From contig NZ_CP025257.1 in NCBI RefSeq assembly GCF_002843565.1, forward strand, positions 372,001 to 436,000: DNA of 64,000 bases, read 5' to 3'. A program made the translations under genes and the position numbers. Below the pieces are notes generated by a model. That model did not search any database and was not told where the DNA came from. It saw nothing but the letters and a program-made list of their open reading frames with translations. This stretch comes from Mesoplasma syrphidae (GTDB lineage Bacteria > Bacillota_I > Bacilli_A > Mycoplasmatales > Mycoplasmataceae). Each line of letters opens with the position of its first letter. Position 1 is the first letter of the stretch. Shown piece by piece: positions 55,601 to 64,000 of the stretch.

Positions 55601-57502
55601 ATGAGTAAAGTAAGAGCACAAGACAATTTTTTTGAATATGTGAATAAAGAATGAATGGATAATACCAAATTACCTGATGGTTATGCATCATGAGGAAGTT
55701 TTGAGGAGCTAGGGAAAAAAGCTGATGATGACATCAAAAAAATTATTCATGACTTATTAAGTCAAAAAACTTTAATATCACAAGAAAATCAATTTTTAGT
55801 TAACTTGTATAAAAACTATTTAAATGATGAAGCCAGAAATAAAGCTGGAATCGCACCGCTTCAACCAATTTTAGAAACAATTGATAAATTAAAGTCAAAA
55901 GCTGATTTAACAAAATTATTTATTGAGTTAAGTGAAAAATGAGATGTTAGTTTTTTTCATAGTAAATCTGTTGATGCTGATTTTGAAGATAGTACAACTA
56001 GAGCACTGATGATTGATTCTATGGGATTAGGAATGTCAGATCGTGATTTTTATGATCCAACTCATCCTCGTCATGACCAAATTAAGGCTGCATACAAAGT
56101 TTATCTGGATAGTTTAGTTCAAGAAAGTCAAGTTGGTTTATCAACAACAAATATTTTTGAACTAGTTTATAATTTTGAAAAAGAGATTGCTCAATCAATG
56201 TTGAAAAATGAGGAGTTAAGAGATCCTAAAGCAATTTATAATTTGTTTACTGCTGAAAAAATTACATCATCATTTGGATTTATTGATTGAACTGAATACC
56301 TAACAGCTACTGGATATATTAAAGCTTCAAAAATTATTGTTAGTGAACCTAAGTTTTTTGCAAAATTAACTGAGATGCTTGCTGAAATTAATCTTGAAGA
56401 TTTGAAAGACTTTATGAAGATTCGTGTTATTTCAGGATATTCAGGATTATTGACAACAAATTTATATGAAATCAAATTTGCTTATCGTTCAGTATTTAGT
56501 GGAGTAACTACTAAAAAACCAGCCGAAGATCGTGCCACAAATTTTGTTAATGATTTGATTGGAGAGTTACTGTCTCAAGAGTATGTCAAAAGACATTTTT
56601 CACCATCTGCAAAAAAACAAGTTTTGACAATGGTTGATGATTTAATCAAAGTTTATAAAAATCGTATAAACGACTTAGATTGAATGTCAAAAGAGACTAA
56701 AATTAAAGCATTGGAAAAAGCAGATTCATTTAAGGTAAAAATTGGATACCCAGATAAATGAGATGATTTTAGTGATCTGAAAATTGATCTTTATGAAAAT
56801 GGCGGAAGCTTATTTGAAAATACACTAAGTATTCAAAAACATTACTTAAACAAGGAATTAGCAAATATTGCTAATCCAGTTGATAAGGATAAGTGATATA
56901 TGTATGCTCAAACTGTCAATGCATATTATAATCCAACATCAAATGAAATATGTTTCCCTGCAGCTATCCTACAAAAACCATTTTATAGTGAAGAACAAGA
57001 ACATGCTAAAAATCTTGGAGGAATTGGGGCTGTAATTGGGCATGAAGTTAGCCACGGGTTTGATGATGAGGGAAGTAAGTTCGATAAGGATGGAAACTTA
57101 AAAGATTGATGAACAAAGGCAGACTATGAACAGTACAAAAATCGCACAGATAAAATTGTTGAGCAATATAATGCTTATGAATTTAATGGAACACATGTCA
57201 ATGGACAATTAACCTTGGGAGAAAACATTGGAGATTTAAGTGGAGTTGCTGCAGCTTTAGATATATGTAAAAATCAAGCTCCAAATGATTTAGAATTATT
57301 CTTTGAAAATTTTGCAAAAGTCTTTTGTCGTATTTCAACTCCAGAATTGCGTAATACTCGTTTATTAACAGACCCCCATTCACCAGAAGAAGTTCGTGTA
57401 AACGGTGTATTTGTAAATATCGATGAGTTTCATGAACTTTATAAAACCAAATCAGGAGACAAAATGTATAAACCCAAAAAAGACCGAATTAAGGTTTGAT
57501 AA
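55601..57502 (+). CDS. pepO: M13-family metallopeptidase (PepO-like oligopeptidase)
   Basis: 633 residues, the full length of PepO. The zinc motif [16 protein letters not shown] (HExxH) is near residue 480, and the third ligand Glu is in GENIGDLSG near 540. The substrate motif NAYYNP and [11 protein letters not shown] come before it, and [10 protein letters not shown] near the end. No signal peptide, so it is cytoplasmic and cuts small peptides. TGA just before the TAA stop is Trp. It has its own leader and no close neighbours. Confidence 0.95.
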
Positions 57503-57742
57503 TAAGCACAAGAGTCTTATGAAAATTTTTGTATCTATATGATGTTAATCGCAACAAAATAAGTAAAAAACATATTAGAGGGAGAAAGGTTATTGAAACC
57601 ATTGCCGCTTGGTTGTAAGAGTAGCTATTATTAATGAGTGTACTAAATGTTAATTCAAAAACTTACTTTTTCACAGCAGGGTTGACTGTTAAATATTGAA
57701 AAGATGTTGAAGAAGTAAAATAAAATTAGGCTGTTGATATAA

Positions 57743-57886
57743 TTTGAAACATTAGCATTTAATTTAGTATTTGGAATTGTTTTTGTTAACTTTTTTCTAC
57801 TTTATTTATCAATGAAAATTGCATTTGCAATATTTCGTAAGTTAATAAGAATACATGCCAATCAAATTTCTTTACAAGCTATTTAA
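57743..57886 (+). pseudogene. Fragment of a membrane protein gene
   Basis: An open stretch of 47 codons bounded by stops and without a start: a hydrophobic helix (FNLVFGIVFVNFFLLYLSM) followed by a basic tail. It is a typical gene fragment; parent not identified. Confidence 0.45.
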
Positions 57887-57970
57887 AGTTATTCAAGACA
57901 ATTGATTAGCAATATATTTTTTAAACACTATAGTTATTTTATATGCTATAAAATATTTTAATAAGAGAAG

Positions 57971-58000
57971 AGAACATGTTAAACACATGTTCTTTTTTTA
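57971..58000. terminator. Hairpin terminator in the decayed region
   Basis: AGAACATGT (57971-57979) pairs with ACATGTTCT (57985-57993), followed by seven T. Confidence 0.8.
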
Positions 58001-58096
58001 TAAAATCATATTTTAAAATCTTGTGCTTAATGAGACTTTTTCCTTGAAAGAAGGGAGATACTAATATTACATTATTTGAATTTGGTGTTGATGCTA

Positions 58097-58424
58097 ATGA
58101 GAAAAAATAATTTCTTTTCACTATAAAATACATCACCAGCATTTATTGGATTTTGAATATTATTCATAACCGCTACTGTAATATTTTTTTATGATAAATT
58201 ATTATACAATTGCTGTCAGTAATGATTTAGAAGTAAAAGATAGACTTATTAAATCATTTGAAATTTTTTGATTATTCATTAAAGACCATTTAACTACTGC
58301 TACAATGGTCAATGATGATGATGCATGTTTAAAAAATTGAAAAGAGCAAATGATTAACAAATTTGTATCAATTGCAATTGGTGTTTCAATATTTTTAGTT
58401 TCTAGTATTTTATTAAGGAATTAA
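58097..58424 (+). pseudogene. Decayed small membrane protein gene
   Basis: ATG 58097 opens a frame that meets TAA at 58124-58126, then continues without stops as a hydrophobic helix (SPAFIGFWILFITATVIFF). At the T7 run 58184-58190 the frame shifts by one, and the reading resumes from ATG 58191 (IAVSNDLEVKDRLIKSFEIF ... IAIGVSIFLVSSILL) to TAA 58422-58424. Together these make about 108 residues with two helices. One stop plus one frameshift show decay. TGA codons are Trp. Confidence 0.65.
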
Positions 58425-58502
58425 TTACAGAAGAAATTAACACAGAATAAAACTATTAAGCAATTATAACTTATGAAATACATATGTAGATCTTGATAGC
58501 CA

Positions 58503-58765
58503 ATAATATTAATACCTCATGATACAACTGGAGTTGTCACTGTTAAGTTCAATAAAAAGCAAAGTTCTACAGCAGCTAATTCTTTTACCAAAGAAAATGG
58601 TTTTAAAGCTACTATAAAATTTGATTCAGCAGGTATTAAAAAAATAATGATACTGCAAATAAAAAGTTTATATTAACAATAATTACTTCTTTAGTTTCTT
58701 CTAACAATACAGTTATTGATAAGCAAGATTCCTTAGGTGATGTTAAATTAACCCTAATAAATTAA
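58503..58765 (+). pseudogene. Decayed C-terminal part of a surface-like protein
   Basis: Two open frames overlap at an A run (about 58630-58640). The first reads TTGVVTVKFNKKQSSTAANS, then FKATIKFDSAGIKK; the second continues NDTANKKFILTIITS and ends DVKLTLIN before TAA 58763-58765. The Thr/Ser/Lys pattern looks like a secreted or surface protein's end. No start remains. Confidence 0.55.
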
Positions 58766-58899
58766 TGACCAACTTAAAAAATCCTCTCATTTTGATATTA
58801 ATTTTAAAAAAATATAGCTTTTTAATTTTTTTTGTACTTAATGTGATTAAATGAACGTGTGTAAATAGAGCCTTATTGACGAGACAAGGAATTAAACAA

Positions 58900-60195
58900 A
58901 TGAAAAAATTATTACTAACTTTAAGTTCTTTGGGGCTTATTTCAAGCGGTGTTTCAGCAATCATCGCAGCTGCACCTTTAACCAAAAGCAATACTAGAAA
59001 TAATGCTGATGATACTAAAATAGAGCCTCAAGAGGATTTGATAAATTCTCTTGAAATTATTAGAAAAAATACTGAATATATAATTGAAGCAAAAAATGAA
59101 AGTCAGAAAGGCAATTATTTTGTACAAGAGATGATACAGCCAAATGACATATCCGTGATAAATTTAGAATCATCGGTAAGTAATAAATTAAAAAGAATGT
59201 ATGTAGATTCAAGTAAAGATAATCAGATTCCTGGATATGATAAAAATTATGATAAAACCCAAAGCAAAGCTAAAAATAATCAATGATACTCAAACGAAAT
59301 TCACATGGTAGATATAAATGTTCTTGATTATGCCACATCTAAACAATCATTTTTAAAAAATATCAATTACATCGAAATTAATTCAAATATTTTTTACAAT
59401 TTTTGAGCTTCTGGATTTGGATGAGAATCAAGCGGAGGCAAAAGTCCTTCATCAGTCAATATGACCCATAGGTTTTCTTTAACTGGAGATGATAAATATA
59501 ATACAATTGTGAGTGCTACTGATACTTTGCATAAAGGAAGAGAAAGCATTCAGATTCAAATTAAAGAAGAATGAAATGATAATATTCTTAGTTTTAAAAT
59601 AAAACTACTAGGTAAGGTTTGGTGAAAATGAGGAAGTGTTTATAATCATGCAGCTATTGTAGGGATGCAAAATGAAACTTTAAAACTTTATAAATCAGAT
59701 GAATTTGAAAACGAAGAACTTAAGCATTATAGTACAATTATGCCTGGAACTTTTACTCAAAGGTCCTCTATAAATGGAGCTATTACTGATGTGGCAACAC
59801 CGGCGTTAAAGCTTATTGAAGCAGATCTTTATGAAAAATATGACAAATGAAAAGCTGATGACATAATGATTCTTAATTTAGCGGGAGTTTTTATGGGAGA
59901 TTTAATTGCGCCGCCTGGATGAAAAGGATATGCCATGTTATCAATGCCAAATTTATATGATATAGCCAAACTTATAACAGACAATATTAAAAAGGGATAT
60001 CCTGTTAATTCTTTTTCAGTTGATCTTGTAAGTAAGAATAATGGAATAAAAATGTGAGGGGAGCTTTACTTTGTCATTAATGGAAAACAAATATTCATAA
60101 CAAAATCAAATGAAATTCGCTACATTCCGGGTGCAATGTATCTCTATACAGGTGCTTATGAGGCATCCGTACTTATAAGCACTACAAGTAATTAA
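58900..60195 (+). CDS. Secreted protein without lipobox, unknown function
   Basis: 431 residues. N-terminal signal MKKLLLTLSSLGLISSGVSA followed by IIAAAPLTKS; it lacks a Cys at the cut site, so it is a secreted rather than a lipid-anchored protein, unlike the other signal peptides in this window. The mature part is Asp/Lys/Ser-rich, with several Trp-containing short blocks coded by TGA (WASGFGWESSGGKS, VWWKWGSVYN) and MILNLAGVFMGDLIAPPGWKG. No family named. ATG 58900 follows acaagga. It is the first gene of a possible four-gene cassette with a lipoprotein and ABC exporter genes. Confidence 0.75.
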
Positions 60196-60220
60196 AAATA
60201 TAAACTTCTAAGGAGACTCT

Positions 60221-60601
60221 ATGAAAAAAATATTAACTATTATGTCCGCTTTTGGAATAGCCACAACGCTGTCAACAACAGTAGTTGGATGTGGTCCCAA
60301 AAAAAATGTACTGCCTGAAATTGAATTTGAAGAAATCAATTTGAATGCAATAGATTTTTTTAAAGAGAGAAAAGAACTAGGAGAACAAATAGATTCTGAA
60401 GCAGCAGTTACAAAAGTTAGACAACTTATTTTAGAATGACAATCGCTACCTGAAAATTCTGACATGCGAATTAAAATGATTGATTCAGTAGATATCAAAG
60501 TAGACGAAGACAAAAAAGAAGTCAAAATTTCTGCAAAGCCAAATCAATTGCAATATACAAATTTTTGTATATTTACTTATACGTTAAAAGCAAGTTTTTA
60601 A
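60221..60601 (+). CDS. Small lipoprotein
   Basis: 126 residues. Lipoprotein signal MKKILTIMSAFGIATTLSTT then VVGC gives the lipid-anchored Cys. The mature part (~100 residues) is Glu/Lys-rich and soluble. ATG follows aaggaga. It lies 25 bases after the secreted protein gene and is probably co-transcribed with it. Function unknown. Confidence 0.78.
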
Positions 60602-60679
60602 GAACTAAAGAGATAATGGAAAAGAAACTTTGGCCATTTTGTTTTGCTTTTTCAAAAATTTAATAAGGAGAAAAAAGCT

Positions 60680-61459
60680 ATGATAGAACTTAAAGGTGTA
60701 TCAAAAACATTCAAAACTGGATTTGGAATCAAAGATATTTCTTTTACTATCAAAAAGGGAGAGATTGTCGGTTTTCTTGGTGATAATGGCGCTGGAAAAA
60801 CAACGATAATAAAATTGATATTTAATGAATACGCAAAAGATTCCGGAGTTGTTTTGATTAATAATAGGCAAAATACTAAAAGAAGATCGCTAAGAAAAAT
60901 TGCCTTTTTTCCTGATCAAAATAATTTTCCCTTGCATTATAAAATTAAAGATTTTATGATTTATTCAGCCAAATTAAAAAAAATTTCAAAAGAAAACATT
61001 AAAAAAAATGGCAAAATCCTTTTTGAAGCTTTGAATCTTGTTGAATATGAAAATTCACGGTTTAATGAATTATCAGCGGGATTGCAAAAAAGAGCCTTAT
61101 TGTTATCAATCTTAATTACTGATCCAGAAATAATTGTCTTAGATGAACCTACAGCAAACTTGGATGTCAAATCCAGAATTGATTTTCTAGATCTTTTGCA
61201 AAAACTTGCAAAGTTTTATAATAAAACAATATTTATAACAAGTCATAATATTGATGAGCTTAACTTAATTGTAAATAAAATTATAATAATTGAGCAAGGA
61301 AAAATTATATACGAAAATAAATTTGATTATAAAAAAGAAGATCTACGAAGCGTTTATTCCAAAGTAATTGGTAAGAAAATAAGTACAATTGATTATTGCA
61401 AAATGAACAATATCTTTAAGAATAATAAAGATAAGGAGGAACTATATGAAAAAGATTAG
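60680..61459 (+). CDS. ABC exporter ATP-binding protein
   Basis: 259 residues. Walker A GDNGAGKTT (~34-42), signature LSAGLQKR (~131; the second Gly of LSGGQ is replaced by Ala-Gly-Leu), Walker B IIVLDEPT (~151) and the His of TSHNIDE. Start ATG 60680 follows aaggag; an in-frame ATG at 60644 lacks an RBS. It overlaps the permease gene by 14 bases. Substrate unknown; the upstream secreted protein and lipoprotein make export a fair guess. Confidence 0.92.
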   Translation: MIELKGVSKTFKTGFGIKDISFTIKKGEIVGFLGDNGAGKTTIIKLIFNEYAKDSGVVLINNRQNTKRRSLRKIAFFPDQNNFPLHYKIKDFMIYSAKLKKISKENIKKNGKILFEALNLVEYENSRFNELSAGLQKRALLLSILITDPEIIVLDEPTANLDVKSRIDFLDLLQKLAKFYNKTIFITSHNIDELNLIVNKIIIIEQGKIIYENKFDYKKEDLRSVYSKVIGKKISTIDYCKMNNIFKNNKDKEELYEKD

Positions 61460-63317
61460 CTTTAACAAGCAAACTTATAAAGAATTTTTTGAGTTTTCCA
61501 TTTCTACCAGAATTGCTTTTGATATTTTAAAATCAAAAGTCTGAATAGCAACTACAACGTTTTTCATTTTGCTGTTTGCAGGCGTAAATGTATGCTTTAG
61601 TTTTATTTTAAATACCCCAAGTCTAAATAGAACAATCATTCAATTTGTACCAATAATCATTATGATGATTTATATCAGCTATTTTAATATTTATTCGATG
61701 GCCAAATATTTCTCTAAAGAAATTAAAAATGGAATAGTTAATCTTGAAATAAGAAGTGGGACAAGTAAATCAAGGCTATTTTGGGAGCGTGTTCTAGTTA
61801 ATAAAATATTTTCAGTAATACTAATACTAATTTATGTAATAATCTTTTTTTTGATTTACATTAGTTCAAAAAAAGAATTCAATAAAGTAGTTGCTTTAAA
61901 TTACACGGCAGGACTCTTTTTTACCATTATTTTTGATCTAATAATTTTTTCAATTCTTTTAATTTTCATAACTGTTCAATCTGGAGCTTTAATGGGTGCT
62001 TTAGGAACATTTATATTAATTTTCTTTGCCTCAATTCCATTAATCGCATTATTTGTTCAAAAACAAGAGATTATTTCAGACTTTGGAGTTAGAAATTACA
62101 AATTGGCTGTTGCTAATGAAACAAATAAGCTTAGCCAAAAATTTGGCAAAAATTCAATTATTGAGCAATCAATAGCTGATATGAGAATTTTAAGAAATAA
62201 TAAATTTCAGTATTTTGATGAATTTGGGAATAAATTTGAATTTGAGGATGCACCAGAAACATTGCCAATTTATGGATTTAATTTAAATAAATATAATGCT
62301 AAATTCCCAACTTATGAAAACTTTTACAGATTCGAAGAGAGCTATTTGTATGATTTGATGTATTCAGGATTGGGTTCTGAAGTTGAAAATTTACCATTAT
62401 TTGCTTATTTGCAAAAAGACAATAACTTTGTTGGCAAAAAATTTTATGTAAAAGTATCAGAAGAAACTAAGCAGACAAGTATTTTTAAACTTTTCAAAAA
62501 AATGACAAATAAAATTGTTTACACTGATGAAGAACTTTTTAATATGTACTCTGAAAAAGCCATTTCAAACTCAATATTTTATCAGCATTCTAACTATTTA
62601 AAGCAGGAAGCAAGCCTCGCCAACAAACTTCAAGGAGAGTTTGAATATAAAAAAGTTTTAAAGAAAATTTATAAATCTGCAAATCATCAAGAGAAGGAAA
62701 TATTAAAATTAATTGACAGTGTTGTTAAAACTTGCTACTTAATTTATAACCCAGAACTTTTGACAAATAATGGCAGAAATAATGACGTTTTTTCTTTCAG
62801 AGAATATCCAAACGGAATTAAAGATTGAACTTGATCCAAATATTTAAAAATTACTCCAGGACAAAGAACAATCCAAAAAGTATTTTTTCAAATTTTAGAA
62901 ATAACAACATATGTTTCAGGACAAAATATAAATGAAACTGAAAAACCAATCACAGCTACTGAAGCTATGAAGCAAGTTCGCAAACAGAACTCAAACCCTT
63001 ATAATTTTTTTATCAAGCAAGTTAATTATATTAATAATCCTATATACAATCTAGCATTTGACCATGAAGTTTTTTCAAGTAGCACTTCAAGACTTCCAAT
63101 GCAAATTTATGATGTCAAAGGTTTAAAAACCGTTAATGAAGAAAAGACTACATTCGCAAAATTTGATGGAGCATGAGCTAATGGTAGAAACTATGAAGAA
63201 ATTATTAGTTTAGGGTTTAGTTTAAATATTAACTTAATAGTTTTTTTAGAGATTCTTGGATCAGCTTCTGTGTTATTACTAGGATTTGGAATTTTTTATA
63301 AAAAAATTGTAAAATAA
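61446..63317 (+). CDS. ABC exporter permease with large extracellular domain
   Basis: 623 residues. Helices near 33-60, 68-90, 113-140, 155-180 and 188-206, then a ~380-residue soluble part and a final helix near 597-617. The first part (KNGIVNLEIRSGTSKSRLFW) resembles ABC-2 permeases. The long domain between helices is unusual for ABC-2 and may face outside. The frame has TGA Trp codons near 61541 and 63176. It pairs with the ATPase gene that it overlaps. Confidence 0.85.
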
Positions 63318-63409
63318 CTTTTATATTTCTAAAAGTATTAATAACGAAATCAAAAATGTAACTAAAAATACCTTATATTTTTTTTACTATAAACATTAAT
63401 AAAATATAA

Positions 63410-63445
63410 AAAACAACCGATGAAGGATCATTGGTTGTTTTAACA
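63410..63445. terminator. Bidirectional terminator after the ABC permease
   Basis: AAAACAACCGATGA pairs with TCATTGGTTGTTTT around AGGA; A's and T's flank it on the two sides. It also serves the convergent minus-strand gene. Confidence 0.85.
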
Positions 63446-63453
63446 TAAACTTA

Positions 63454-64000
63454 TTATTGACAAATTTTTTCAAATGCAAAGTTTAGTATATATTGATAGT
63501 AATTTGGAACGAGATTGTTGTATTGTAAATAGCATTGACACGATAAGTAACTTTCAGAAATATCTTGATGATGGATATTAAGTATCTTGGGAATTTTTTC
63601 AATTTTTAAATTTACACTAGCATCAATATAAAACAACATTGAAAAAAATGAAACTATTCTTAAGTCTTTGTTATTAATTCTTCAGCGTGATTCTTTTAAA
63701 TATCTTTTGTAGCCTTTTAGAACTTTAATCCTTATATCTTCGTCAATTTTAAAATCTTTTTTACTATAAAGATTTCATTCGCTTACTAGGGTATTAAATT
63801 CTTTTTCCAATAGTAGTTTTTGTTTTTTAAAAATTAATCCATTAAATTCTCATAATATTAATATAGTATTGATAACAAAGCATATGCAAGAAAAACTTAA
63901 ACTAAAAATATATTCAATTTGATGTTCTTGATTAAGTATTGTTAAAGAAAGCCAAATTGTTCCTCCAAAAATGCTTAAAGCAATTATTATTGAAATATAA
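63454..64000 (-). CDS. Membrane protein, 5' end outside window
   Basis: Open from the right edge to TAA at 63454-63456; 182 residues are visible. Two hydrophobic helices near the visible N-terminus (IISIIIALSIFGGTIWLSL and FSLSFSCICFVINTILILW), then a ~120-residue soluble part rich in Lys and Asn. Two TGA Trp codons are in frame. No family recognised. Shares its terminator with the ABC permease gene. Confidence 0.7.

Larger units (their letters stand above)
57503..58899. other. About 1.4 kb gap of decayed coding DNA
   Basis: No intact gene. It holds at least three broken reading frames: 57743-57886 (47 codons, membrane-like), 58097-58424 and 58503-58765, each listed or noted separately. A short ORF at 57634-57723 codes 29 residues, probably also a fragment. 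A strong hairpin with T run is at 57971-58000. Confidence 0.6.

Overview
The window comes from a wall-less bacterium of the class Mollicutes that reads UGA as tryptophan. Almost every conserved gene contains in-frame TGA codons at tryptophan positions (for example guaA, polC, cdsA, folA), so all gene ends below assume genetic code 4. The DNA is very AT-rich. Gene content (Gram-positive PolC, large FtsX-type permeases, lipoproteins with GDSL lipase domains, a NadD-YqeK fusion, many PTS/ABC transporters and no visible cell-wall synthesis) fits the Spiroplasma/Entomoplasma/Mesoplasma group. The species cannot be fixed from the sequence alone.

Layout. 1-8.9 kb: rluD, a rhomboid-like membrane protein, dCMP deaminase, a nucleotidyltransferase-like gene, alpha/beta hydrolase, amino-acid permease, then acpS-folA-plsC as overlapping genes. 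9.0-9.5 kb: a five-tRNA operon (Thr, Tyr, Gln, Lys, Leu). 9.6-13 kb: an ABC exporter whose permease is broken by a frameshift, and a lipoprotein on the minus strand. 13.3-24.7 kb: rpmG, a proline peptidase, cdsA-rseP-polC, then a guanine-type riboswitch controlling guaA-guaB. 24.8-27.2 kb: nitroreductase, a small membrane protein, an ElaA-type acetyltransferase and gene-poor DNA. 27.2-35.3 kb: the translation cluster rimP-nusA-rnpM-L7Ae-infB, then rbfA-truB-ribF, rpsO and tRNA-Gly. 35.4-41.6 kb: two GDSL lipase paralogs, a membrane protein, a large lipoprotein and degV. 41.7-47.2 kb: two membrane proteins, a choline-kinase-like gene, rdgB, trmL, nadD-yqeK and mtnN. 47.3-54.3 kb: a 1398-residue FtsX-like permease, a deoxynucleoside kinase and a PTS EIIBC. 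54.6-64 kb: an accessory area with a membrane protein, pepO, about 1.4 kb of decayed genes, a secreted protein, a lipoprotein, an ABC exporter pair and an edge-truncated membrane protein.

How the parts fit: the core genes cover nucleotide salvage (guaA, guaB, dCMP deaminase, dNK, rdgB, mtnN), phospholipid synthesis (acpS, plsC, cdsA, degV, GDSL lipases), replication (polC) and translation. The accessory parts are mostly surface and export functions. No prophage, complete insertion sequence, CRISPR array or defence island was seen. The most interesting items are a riboswitch with altered core positions, a rhomboid-fold protein lacking the protease residues, a lipase paralog that has lost its secretion signal, a PTS permease whose usual IIA region is replaced by a coiled coil, and the secreted protein/lipoprotein/ABC cassette near the right end.
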